A DNA stretch of 64,000 nucleotides from the NCBI RefSeq assembly GCF_036324505.1, contig NC_086369.1:17058020-17122019 (forward strand). Reading direction: 5' to 3'. The first letter of the stretch is position 1, and every line of letters begins with the position of its first letter. Shown in pieces: positions 14,351-26,000 of this stretch. The DNA is from Eleginops maclovinus. Taxonomy: Eukaryota > Chordata > Actinopteri > Perciformes > Eleginopidae. The position numbers and the translations under genes are program-made. The notes under the pieces were generated by a model. The model was not told the origin of the DNA. It did not search any database and saw only the letters and a list, made by a program, of their open reading frames with translations.

Positions 14351-15772
14351 CCATCTGAGGTGTCTGAGGTGTCTGTGGAGTCTGAGGTGTCTGTGGTGTC
14401 TGTGGAGTCTGTGGTGTCTGAGGTGTCTGTGGAGTCTGAGGTGTCTGAGGTGTCTGTGGTGTCTGAGGTGTCTGTGGAGTCTGAGGTGTCTGTGGAGTCT
14501 GAGGTGTCTGAGGTGTCTGTGGTGTCTGAGGTGTCTGTGGAGTCTGAGGTGTCTGTGGTGTCTGTGGAGTCTGTGGTGTCTGTGGTGTCTGTGGAGTCTG
14601 AGGTGTCTGAGGTGTCTGTGGTGTCTGAGGTGTCTGTGGTGTCTGAGGTGTCTGTGGAGTCTGAGGTGTCTGGTGTCTGGAGTCTGAGGTGTCTGAGGTG
14701 TCTGTGGTGTCTGTGGAGTCTGTGGTGTCTGAGGTGTCTGTGGAGTCTGAGGTGTCTGAGGTGTCTGTGGTGTCTGAGGTGTCTGTGGAGTCTGAGGTGT
14801 CTGTGGAGTCTGTGGTGTCTGAGGTGTCTGTGGAGTCTGAGGTGTCTGAGGTGTCTGTGGTGTCTGTGGTGTCTGAGGTGTCTGTGGAGTCTGAGGTGTC
14901 TGAGGTGTCTGTGGTGTCTGTGGAGTCTGAGGTGTCTGAGGTGTCTGTGGTGTCTGTGGAGTCTGTGGTGTCTGAGGTGTCTGTGGAGTCTGAGGTGTCT
15001 GTGGTGTCTGAGGTGTCTGTGGAGTCTGAGGTGTCTGTGGTGTCTGAGGTGTCTGTGGAGTCTGAGGTGTCTGAGGTGTCTGTGGTGCCTGAGGTGTCTG
15101 AGGTGTCTGTGGTGTCTGAGGTGTCTGTGGAGTCTGAGGTGTCTGAGCTGAGGTGTCTGTGGAGTCTGAGGTGTCTGAGGTGTCTGTGGTGTCTGAGGTG
15201 TCTGAGGTGTCTGTGGAGTCTGAGGTGTCTGAGGTGTCTGTGGAGTCTGAGGTGTCTGTGGAGTCTGAGGTGTCTGAGGTGTCTGTGGAGTCTGAGGTGT
15301 CTGAGGTGTCTGTGGAGTCTGAGGTGTCTGAGGTGTCTGTGGAGTCTGAGGTGTCTGTGGTGTCTGTGGAGTCTGAGGTGTCTGAGGTGTCTGTGGAGTC
15401 TGTGGTGTCTGAGGTGTCTGTGGAGTCTGAGGTGTCTGTGGAGTCTGAGGTGTCTGTGGAGTCTGAGGTGTCTGAGGTGTCTGAGGTGTCTGTGGTGCCT
15501 GAGGTGTCTGAGGTGTCTGAGGTGTCTGTGGAGTCTGAGGTGTCTGAGGTGTCTGTGGAGTCTGAGGTGTCTGTGGAGTCTGAGGTGTCTGTGGAGTCTG
15601 AGGTGTCTGAGGTGTCTGTGGTGTATGTGGAGTCTGAGGTGTCTGTGGAGTCTGAGGTGTCTGAGGTGTCTGTGGTGTCTGAGGTGTCTGTGGTGTCTGA
15701 GGTGTCTGTGGTGTATGTGGAGTCTGAGGTGTCTGTGGAGTCTGAGGTGTCTGAGGAGTCTGAGGTGTCTGT
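14351..15772 (+). repeat. 9-bp minisatellite (GTCTGAGGT / GTCTGTGGA)
   Basis: About 158 copies of a 9-bp unit come in three variants (GTCTGAGGT, GTCTGTGGT, GTCTGTGGA), arranged in 18- and 27-bp higher-order combinations. Long plus-strand frames of VSEVSVES or RCLWSL type result from the unit length and absence of stops. Occasional off-phase units near 14670 and 15150 shift the frame. Confidence 0.95.
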
Positions 15773-15841
15773 GTGTCTATATTAAAGCATATTTAATATA
15801 TATATATCCTGCAGCTCTCCACCAGTACGAGCCTCAGTCTG

Positions 15842-15843
<2 letters not shown>

Positions 15844-15926
<83 letters not shown>
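15844..15926 (+). repeat. (CA)41 microsatellite
   Basis: A pure CA run that faces a GT run 75 bp downstream. Confidence 0.96.
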
Positions 15927-15928
<2 letters not shown>

Positions 15929-15998
15929 CTTTTATCTCTGAACACTGGCAGGGGATCTCAGCCTGATTTATATTTACATGAAAATAATAAAGAGACTG

Positions 15999-16000
<2 letters not shown>

Positions 16001-16065
<65 letters not shown>
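16001..16065 (+). repeat. (GT)32 microsatellite
   Basis: A pure GT run, inverted relative to the CA run at 15844-15926. Confidence 0.96.
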
Positions 16066-16066
<1 letters not shown>

Positions 16067-16263
16067 TATCAACACACTTCTCTGGACGATTGAAGCTGTG
16101 TTTGCAGCCCTGTGCGCCTGATAAGCAACAAGAGACGCATCTGACACACACTCCTGCAGAAGAACACACACACACACACACAGTTGTTTTCTATTAAAGT
16201 GTATGTTGCTACATTAGCATGCAGCATCATGCTCGTTGCCTTTAATGCATCTTTCATCGTGCT

Positions 16264-16284
16264 GTGTGTGTGTGTATGTGTGTA

Positions 16285-16362
<78 letters not shown>
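16264..16362 (+). repeat. (GT)n microsatellite with TATG interruptions
   Basis: A GT run of about 98 bp whose left part has GTATGTGTGTATGTATG. Confidence 0.95.
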
Positions 16363-16364
<2 letters not shown>

Positions 16365-16671
16365 TGAATATAAAGCTCATGATGGTGTGTGTGCTGCTGA
16401 ATATTACATGATACACACCTCCAGTTTGTATCAACTAACACCACAGGGACACACAAATGTGTGTGTAGCGTGCAGCAGCTGAGTGATGTTCAGAGCTGAC
16501 TGTAACACCTGACAGGATACACACCTGCACACACACTTTACACACACATTACAGCAGCTTTAACACACAGTCCTGGAGCACTTAGATCTGTCCCCTCTGC
16601 TATATGATGCTCAGTCGCTGTCACACACCACGCTCACACACACCTCCTGCATCTGTGGCAGAGTAAAACCT

Positions 16672-16770
16672 ACACACCGCAGGAGAGGGGATTTAATTGG
16701 ATGTAATTGTGCAAGGTAATTTGCAATTAGCATCAGGACACGCCCCGTTAGGGCCACATAAGGGATGCTG
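16672..16770. promoter_or_regulatory. Candidate conserved non-coding element (TAATTG cluster)
   Basis: Within about 40 nt (16692-16731) there are TTTAATTGG, GTAATTGTG, GGTAATTTG and GCAATTAGC, a dense homeodomain-like cluster next to a CpG-containing block. This resembles vertebrate developmental enhancers, but it is only a composition-based guess. Confidence 0.3.
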
Positions 16771-18379
16771 AGTGCCGCGTGCAAACACACACTACTGACA
16801 TGTCTCAGACTCTTGGCCACAGACCTCTGACTTGTCCACAGTTCCCCTCTGAATATGACCCTGCAGCACCGTGATATCAGTGTGTCTGTCAGTGTGTCTC
16901 AGTGTGTGTGTGTCACTGGGAATCTGCAGACTGAGGATCTGGGCTCTCTTCGTTAGCGCAGCAGATGGTAGGAGTGAGCAGGCCGGTCATTTCTAAATCA
17001 ATAGCCGGGCACATGGGAGGCACTGTGTGTGTGTGTTTGGAAAAAACCCATACACTGTAGCACACACACACACTTTCTTCTTCCTCTTCCTCCTCTTCCT
17101 GCAGAGTAAAGTCTGATACTCAGTGCTTCTCTGTTAATGTTAGATGTGCTCAGGCTTTACTCCCCTCTCAGTCTGAATGCGTTTGAGTGTTTGATGGAGC
17201 AGAACCAGAGCGCTGCAGAATGAAGCCACAATATTTCCCAACACAGCCCCTGTCAGGGTGACAGAGAGCTGGAAAGGTTGGAAGCAGCAGTAATTATTCT
17301 TTAAATGCCTTCATGTCAAACTGTCTTTCTGTCACAGAGAAGTGAAGCCGAGCCGCCGGGAAGTCGGAGCATTTGGAGAAGAGTGTGTGAAAATGAGCCG
17401 AAGCCCAGAGGAGGCCATCAGACCGCCGCCCAAATTAAACGGAGAATCAGTGACAGGATCAGCGGCTCCATTCAAATCAGAAAACAGTAATTACAAATAA
17501 TTAATCTTCGCCAATCCCCCCCCCCCCCCCCCCCCGCACACAGCCTCACTTTCACCAGGCTCTGCAGACTCTCAGTGCTCTCATCGTTCCTCAGCAGATC
17601 GTCAGTTCGTCTTTAACTCGTCTAGATGTACGGTGGCTCACAGGAGCAAACGCGCTGCAGCTCCTCGGCCATCATATCTCTAGAGCTTCAAATGACCGGG
17701 TTCAAACACTCTGCATCCCGTTTACGGTGTCACATAACTAGATGCAAGAGGCTGGAATCACGTGATATTGCTCTCTATTGTTTCAGCTTGAATCTGCAGC
17801 CTGATGACGTCTGTGAATCTCAGAGAGGATTTGACAGAACGAGACTCAGTAACGTGTTCATACTAATGTCTGCTAAATAATAAAAGTGATTAACTGCTGT
17901 GGAGACGACCTGAGACTAAGCAGCCGTGATGTGTTAGCGCCATGAGATTAATACGCTGTGGAGTCATTTTCTGCACGTTCCCCCCGATAAATCACCGCCC
18001 TGCACTCAGAGCCCAGAAGAAGAGGAGACGCCGAGCCCAGGGCGACTTAATTGTGAGGAGGCGAGCCGAGAGGAGGACAGGAGGAAAATAAACGAAGCAA
18101 TTTATCCATTAGTGTCCCTGAAGGCACCGCGACATGATTGGAGGTCGCTGACTCCGTCCATACGCTCCTGTGTATTGTTACTGCTCAGAGCAACGTCTCT
18201 GAGAAAATGGAAGCAGTCTCAGAGTTCCCCTCATATCCCTGAGATGTTTCCACATGTAGATCCGGTCTGGCCTGACCCTGCTACCAACTCTGCGTTGTGT
18301 TTGAATGGTTGAAAGAGACGTGGACAACAGCTCACTCTGCCAGCGGGGGAGTTTATTCTCTGTGTGAAACATCAAATAT
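16771..18379. other. Low-repeat intergenic sequence, possible regulatory blocks
   Basis: About 1.6 kb of mostly unique sequence. Two parts look enhancer-like: 17300-17500, with CpG followed by CAAATTAAACGG, AGTAATTACAAATAATTAAT, and 17925-18140, with GAGATTAATACG, GACTTAATTGTG, ATAAACGAAGCAATTTATCC. There is a poly-C run at 17515-17535. I see no exon. Confidence 0.35.
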
Positions 18380-18387
18380 CAGTACAG

Positions 18388-19292
18388 CAGTGGCGGTGCG
18401 TCAATAGTGGGCGCTTGGGCGCCGCCCACCCTGACTTTTTGAGTTAAAAAACGTTATATATACAACATAATTGAAATAAGAAATGTACCGTGTTTATGGG
18501 TTAAATGTGTATGGGAGACCACTGTCAAGAACCGCTAAAATGTGTCCGGACATAATATATTGCCATTCGCCTTTTCTGAGAATAGGCAGGTCGGCTACCG
18601 TCCGTGGGCGCCGATAACATGGGAGTCTATAGGAGAGCTTATACTTTTCTCAGTCATTTTAGCAAGGATAGCTTTTCATTGGGGGATGAAACTTAGATCT
18701 GTGGGCGCCAATGGCATTGTTTCTTAGTTCAATGTGACATTCTTAGATACGCGATTGGACTATTTCGGCGAATCAGCATCGTTATCATTCCCTAACCACA
18801 AGCGTAAAGAGCAGCACCGTAGCTAGCTGAAACTTAGATTGAGTGAATATGGCGACATCGATGGCTGAGAACTCCGTGCAAGCTCTACTTAAAACACCGT
18901 TTCATCGACTATCAGATGTCGAAAAGAAGACATTGAAAGACTTGGGACCCGAGCGTCCGGATTTAAACATTCAACAGACGACCACTGATCGCGGGAGAAC
19001 CTACACTCGGACTTTCTCCTCAAACTTGTATGCTAAGCGGAATTGGTTAGCTGGTTGTACAGTGAGCAATGCCTTTTTTTGTTTCCCTTGTCTGTTATTT
19101 CAAAGTCCTGGGACTGAAACACTTTGGACTACAACCGGGATGAAGGATCTAAAGCACTCACACAAAAATGTAAGAAGCACGAATGTGGCCGCAGCCACCT
19201 AACCAACTGTCTTAAGCTAAACCTCTAAAAAGGTGCTATTTAAACCGTGCCGCCCAACTGCGCCCCCCCAAAATGTTCACCAGCCGCCACTG
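18388..19292 (+). mobile_element. Short internally deleted hAT element with perfect 8-bp target-site duplication
   Basis: The termini are CAGTGGCGG and its inverse CCGCCACTG. The flanks are identical 8-bp repeats CAGTACAG at 18380-18387 and 19293-19300. The 905-bp body keeps the start of a transposase with a TTF-type zinc-finger region but lacks the catalytic core, so it would depend on another element's transposase. The perfect duplication and an intact 118-codon frame suggest a fairly young insertion. Confidence 0.93.
18849..19202 (+). CDS. N-terminal fragment of hAT transposase (TTF-type zinc finger, ZMYM1-like)
   Basis: A 117-aa open frame starts at ATG 18849 and ends at TAA 19200-19202. 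It has FHRLSDVEKKTLKDLGPERP near the N-terminus and the TTF-like segment RTFSSNLYAKRNWLAGCTVS followed by FFCFPCLLF. This resembles the beginning of ZMYM1-like hAT transposases in fish. The dimerisation and RNase-H-like parts are absent, and the frame ends where the deletion begins. It lies wholly inside the element at 18388-19292 and is unlikely to have a host role. Confidence 0.65.
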   Translation: MATSMAENSVQALLKTPFHRLSDVEKKTLKDLGPERPDLNIQQTTTDRGRTYTRTFSSNLYAKRNWLAGCTVSNAFFCFPCLLFQSPGTETLWTTTGMKDLKHSHKNVRSTNVAAAT

Positions 19293-19732
19293 CAGTACAG
19301 CCAGCAACTTCACAAGCCAGGTTGATCTCATGCACATGGTAGCCTAGCCTGTCGCACAAAAGTGCTGTACTCGATAAATAATTACATACACACTCTAATA
19401 TATATTCAAACTGTGACTCTGTGGAGCATCTCATCCCATTTTAACAAACTATTGACAAGGCACTGGTATAACCCTACCTCTCTGGGAGCAACGCTGACTG
19501 AGGGAAATGCCGTGAGGTCGCGTAATTTCAAAATAAAAGCTCTTCCAAGACAAATTAAAAGGAAAGCAGGTGAGGTCAACAAAACATGACAGGAAAGGAT
19601 ATGAAATATATACCTGAGACGTTAGGACACCAGTCACACACACGTCCTGCTGACGTGTTTTAAACGTGTTCAGCAGTAGGTCCAGCTGCAGAGGCTAACC
19701 ACTGAAGCTAATCAACACATCTCCTTTACTCT

Positions 19733-20082
19733 GCAGACCCCCAGACCCACAGACCCCCAGATCCACAGACCCACAGATGCACAGATCCACAGACCCCCAG
19801 ACCCACAGGCCCACAGACCCACAGACCCCCAGACCCACAGACCCCCAGACCCACAGACTCCAAGACCCACAGACCCCCAGACCCACAGACTCCGAGACCC
19901 CCAGACCCACAGACCCACAGACTCACAGCCCCACAGACCCACAGACTCACAGCCCCACAGACCCACAGATGCACAGATCCACAGACCCCCAGACCCCCAG
20001 ACCCACAAACCCACAGATCCACAGACCCCAAGACCCCCAGATGCACAGACCCCCAGACCCACAGACGCACAGACCCACAGCG
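19733..20082 (+). repeat. 8-bp minisatellite (AGACCCAC / AGACCCCC)
   Basis: About 44 copies of an 8-bp unit vary as AGACCCAC, AGACCCCC, AGATCCAC, AGATGCAC and AGACTCAC. The strand is C-rich and almost devoid of T. Frames on both strands are repeat artefacts. Confidence 0.93.
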
Positions 20083-20477
20083 CAGTAGCCCCTTCTCTCA
20101 GGAGAGGAAGTTATGAAGTGGGTCCTTTCTGATCACCGCTAATCTGAAGCCTCAGAAGGAAGCTGGACCTCGTCACGATCAGATCTGAAGAGCTGCCTGC
20201 TGTCAGCGGCACACAGGAAATTGCTGTTGTCCTTCAATATTTGCATTCATTGATCCATCTGAAGGCTGCGGGGAGGGGGGGCTTCACCTCCTCAGTGTGC
20301 AGAGGGGAACGTCACTCAAACACATCACAAACAGAGAGTTATTCAATCCCAGCTTCGTCCCCCCCTTGTGTTTTATAATATGTGTGTTTTAATAATCTGT
20401 CCACACACGTGCGTGCGTGTAACAACTGAATAAAGAAGTCTCTCTCAGCAGAGGTAAAGAAACAGCTGCTGGTGGAG

Positions 20478-20478
<1 letters not shown>

Positions 20479-20560
<82 letters not shown>
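20479..20560 (+). repeat. (CA)41 microsatellite
   Basis: A pure CA run of about 82 bp. Confidence 0.96.
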
Positions 20561-20561
<1 letters not shown>

Positions 20562-20562
<1 letters not shown>

Positions 20563-20696
20563 GCCCCGGGCAACTTGTCTTCCTGCAGCAGCTCCAGGAG
20601 AATCAGAGGCAGTCAGAGGAACACAGAGGGATATAAACGCAGGGGGGGAAGTCTTTATGTTCAAACAACATCATCTGCGAACTCAGACTAATGAGA

Positions 20697-20728
<32 letters not shown>

Positions 20729-21518
20729 GTTGACACACTGAGGGGAACTACAAGCGAACATGTCTCTCTCTGAGAGGGTGTTAGGTTTATGTTGATGATA
20801 TGTCAGCTTTACTCCTGAACATACGAGAGGGATTTATTAAAGAGGCCCTGTCCCCCTCCTGTGGTGTGTTGTGTGTGTGTTAGTGCACGCCAATGGTCTG
20901 CTAACGGGTTCTTTCTACCAGAGTCTGGTTGTCTTCTTGTTTCAGCGTGTTGTTTCACAGTTTCTCTGCAGACATCGACACAGTAGCTAACCCAACAGCT
21001 GTCCAGCTTCTACCTCTGGATATTTAAGCATAAAGCTCATCTAAATAGTGTCTTCTTTAAAAGCTGAGACACGCTGAGAGGCTGCAGCACCACCATAAAG
21101 GCCACACCGTTAAACTGAAACCCCCCGACACACACTCTCGGTAACTGCACAGGTAACACTTCTGCAACAACAGGAAGCCATGATCGGCCAATCAAGGCTC
21201 TCTAAATATCTCACTGGTTACAGACCATAATAAACTGCCCCTCCCTATTTTAGACAAGAACCAACCAATAAGGGAACAGGTGAGCTGTGTGAGGAGGAGG
21301 AACAGGTGTGTGTGTGTGTCTGTGTGTGAGGAAGAAAAAGTGTGTGTGCGTGTGTGTGTCTGTGTGTGAGGAAGAAAAAGTGTGTGTGTGTGTGTGTCTG
21401 GTGTGTGTGTGTGTGAGGAGGAACAGGTGTGTGATGGAGCATTGAGAGGACACGCCCTCAATGCTCCTGTCTGCAGAAAAACTGAGGATTACACCTCTGG
21501 ATGCTTCAGCATGATGGT

Positions 21519-21568
<50 letters not shown>

Positions 21569-22012
21569 ATAGAGCCTTTATCTCGCCCCTCACAGAAACA
21601 GCTCTCTCTGAAAGCAGTGTTCCTCTCAATATGGTAACTGCTGTGATGTGTGTGTGAGGCATCACCTGCTCAGCTGTTAGAGACGTTCCTGCAGAGGAAC
21701 ACCCTGCTGCCGTCAGTCTCTCACACACCTGTCGTTAAACTCAGCAGGACGGAGGTTCAGTCTCGTGTTGGAGGAAGTTCATTATATATTATCAGGTTAT
21801 TTGGGGGTCAGATCAGTCTCTCAATCTGAGGAATTGACGGTTTGATTTGTGATTTTCCTGCACCATAAATGAAGCAGTGAAATAATTACTTTCTCAGTTT
21901 GAACGAAGTAAAGCATGTGCTGGAGTAAAATCTCATGAGAGTGAGAGCTCCGTCTCTGAGTAGTTTAATAAAGACAACGTGGCCGTCTGCAGAGGAAACA
22001 GGACCAGACAAT

Positions 22013-22091
<79 letters not shown>

Positions 22092-23025
22092 CGGGACTGT
22101 CCCTGCATGATGGAGCCACATTATTAGGGCTAAACACAGAAGAAGAGGGAGATTAAAGTGTCTGTGGAGAGGACATGATTTATGGCCTCCTCCTCTCTGA
22201 TGTAGAACAGCCAGCTCCATTAGTACCATACAGTGGGCTGACTGGTGCTGCTCACAGATCCAGAGTCAGGCACTGGGAGAAGTCCATGAGGAAGTACTCA
22301 TTATAAACCCTTTATAACCACAGGAGCTTTCCCAGGATCCTGTGAGCGGGTTTTTGAGTTCCGACCACAGGAACCAGGCTCTACATTTAATACTGTGACC
22401 ATGTGAGCCAAACTGAGCCTTTAGAAACCAGTTAGACTCCCAGTATCTGGCTTTAAAACCTCAGTGGAAATGCAAAGACTTCCTGTGCCTGTTCCTCAGG
22501 TAAAGGTGAAGAATAGGCATTTATATCCTGTGCATCTGTCAGGAAATGTCACATCACCATCACCTCTCATTTAAATATCCCTTGACAATAATCCCAGGTG
22601 TCTCTGTTATAGGAACAGTTTGACATTTGGAGAAATGTACTCATTGTGCCATGAAGAAAGAGCTGGAGGATCGTTAGCTTAGCAACGTTTGACCCCCACT
22701 AACATGGAGGAGAGCTGTTTTCACATGGGTAAACACAGGAGATATTAGACCCTAAACTAGCTCCTCTCTGCATTGAACCCCTGGCTGAGTATAAATCTGC
22801 TTCCTGTCAGATAGGAGACGCTTCCTCCTCCTGTACTCTGATGTCCGTCTGCCCTTTAGAGGCCATCAGCTGTGATTACTCTAATCTGAGCTCACCGCTG
22901 CCGCCACATAAATTATCAATAAGTGAAATGTCACGGGACAAAGAGACCGGCTGTCTGCACAGCGCCCAGCGTCCCAGCGGATACATGAGATCCAGAGACT
23001 GAATGCAGCATCAGGAGCTATTACA
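20562..23025. other. Intergenic sequence with short GT/CA runs
   Basis: This is mostly unique sequence with (CA)n at 20698-20725, GT-rich AGGAAGAAAAAGTGTGTG repeats at 21300-21430, (GT)n at 21521-21567 and the AC run listed separately. The part at 22850-22990 has a CNE-like look (GTGATTACTCTAATC, ATAAATTATCAATAAG). No coding evidence. Confidence 0.45.
22015..22089 (+). repeat. (AC)37 microsatellite
   Basis: A pure AC run of about 75 bp. Confidence 0.96.
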
Positions 23026-26000
23026 CATGGGGAGTTATTACACATGGGGAGTTATTACACATGGGGAGTTATTACACATGGGGAGTTATTACACATGGGG
23101 AGTTATTACACATGGGGAGTTATGACACATGGGGAGTTATTACACATGGGGAATGATTACACATCAGGAGTTATTACACATCAGGAGTTATTACACATCA
23201 GGAGTTATTACACATGGGGAGTTATTACACACAGGGAGTTATTACACACGGGGAGTTATTACACACGGGGAGCTATTACACATGGGGAGTTATTACACAC
23301 AGGGAGTTATTACACATGGGGAGTTATTACACATGGGGAGTTATTACACATGGGGAGTTATGACACATGGGGAGTTATTACACATGGGGAATGATTACAC
23401 ATCAGGAGTTATTACACATCAGGAGTTATTACACATCAGGAGTTATTACACACAGGGAGTTATTACACACTGGGAGTTATTACACACGGGGAGTTATTAC
23501 ACATCAGGAGTTATTACACATCAGGAGTTATTACACATCAGGAGTTATTACACATGGGGAGTTATTACACATCAGGAGTTATTACACACGGGGAGTTATT
23601 ACACATGGGGAGTTATTACACACGGGGAGTTATTACACACGGGGAGTTATTACACACGGGGAGTTATTACACACAGGGAGTTATTACACATCAGGAGTTA
23701 TTACACATCAGGAGTTATTACACATGGGGAGTTATTACACATCAGGAGTTATTACACACGGGGAGTTATTACACATGGGGAGTTATTACACACGGGGAGT
23801 TATTACACACGGGGAGTTATTACACACGGGGAGTTATTACACACGGGGAGTTATTACACACGGGGAGTTATTACACACAGGGAGTTATTACACATCAGGA
23901 GTTATTACACATCAGGAGTTATTACACATCAGGAGTTATTACACATCGGAGTTATTACAACAGGGGAGTTATTTACACACGGGAGTTATTACACACGGGG
24001 AGTTATACACTCAGGAGTTATTACACACAGGGTTATTACACACGGGGAGTTATTACACATCGGGGAGTTATTACACACGGGGAGTTTTTACACAGGGGAG
24101 TTATTACACACGGAGTTATTACACATCAGGAGTTATTACACACGGGAGTTTATTACACATGGGAGTTATTAACACCACGGGGAGTTATTACACATCAGGA
24201 GTTATTACACACGGAGTTATTACACATGGAGTTATTACACATCGGGAGTTATTACACATCAGGGTTATTACACACTGGGAGTTATTACACATCGGAGTTA
24301 TTACACATCGGAGTTATTACACAGGAGTTTATACACACGGGGAGTTATTACACATCGGAGTTATTACACATCAGGAGTTATTACACATCAGGAGTTATTA
24401 CACATCAGGAGTTTACATGGGGAGTTATTACACTGGGTTATTCACGGGGAGTTATTACACAAGGGGAGTTATTACACACGGGGAGTTATTCACATAGGGT
24501 TATTAACATGTTATTACACATGGAGTTATTAACACGGGAGTTATTAACATCAGGGAGTTATTACACATCAGGAGTTATTACACATCGGGAGTTTACACCG
24601 GTTATTACACATCGGGAGTTATTACACATCAGGAGTTATTACACATCAGGAGTTATTACACACGGGGAGTTATTACACAGGGGAGTTATTCACATCAGGA
24701 GTTATTACACATCAGGTTATTACACATCAGGAGTTATTACACACGGGATACACAGTGAGTTATTACACATCAGGAGTTATTACACATCAGGAGTTATTAC
24801 ACATCAGGAGTTATTATAACACGGGGAGTTATTAAATCAGGAGTTATTCACATGGGATTTAAACCGGAGTTATTACACACAGGGAGGTTATTACAATGGG
24901 AGTTATTACACAGGGGAGTTATTACACATCGGGGGAGTTATTAACAGCAGGGAGTTATTACACATGGGGAGTTATTACACATGGGAGTTATTACACATGG
25001 GGAGTTATTACACATCAGGAGTTATTACACATGGGGAGTTATTACACATGGGGAGTTATTACACACGGGGAGTTATTACACATGGGGAGTTATTACACAC
25101 GGGGAGTTATTACACATCGGGAGTTATTACACATCGGGAGTTATTACACATGGGGAGTTATTACACATCAGGAGTTATTACACATCAGGAGTTATTACAC
25201 ATGGGAGTTATTACACACGGGGAGTTATTACACATGGGGAGTTATTACACACGGGGAGTTTATTACACATGGGGAGTTATTACACATGGGGAGTTATTAC
25301 ACATGGGGAGTTATTACACATCAGGAGTTATTACACATCAGGAGTTATTACACATCAGGAGTTATTACACACGGGGAGTTATTACACATCAGGAGTTATT
25401 ACACATCAGGAGTTATTACACATCAGGGAGTTATTACACATGGGGAGTTATTACACATGGGGAGTTATTACACATGGGAGTTATTACACATCAGGAGTTA
25501 TTACACATCAGGAGTTATTACACATCAGGAGTTATTACACACGGGGAGTTATTACACATCAGGAGTTATTACACATCAGGAGTTATTACACATCAGGAGT
25601 TATTACACATCAGGAGTTATTACACATCAGGGAGTTATTACACACGGGGAGTTATTACACACGGGGAGTTATTACACATCAGGGAGTTATTACACATCAG
25701 GAGTTATTACACATCAGGAGTTATTACACATGGGGAGTTATTACACATGGGGAGTTATTACACATGGGGAGTTATTACACATGGGGAGTTATTACACATG
25801 GGGAGTTATTACACATGGGGAGTTATTACACACGGGGAGTTATTACACATCAGGAGTCATTACACACGGGGAGTTATTACACATCAGGAGTTATTACACA
25901 CGGGGAGTTATTACACATCAGGAGTTATTACACATCAGGAGTTATTACACATGGGGAGTTATTACACATGGGGAGTTATTACACATGGGGAGTTATTACA

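Noticed and set aside
14315..15966. Plus-strand frames of 210-425 codons (VSEVSVES and RCLWSL types)
   Set aside because: They are products of a 9-bp repeat. The two frames overlap and both are low-complexity.
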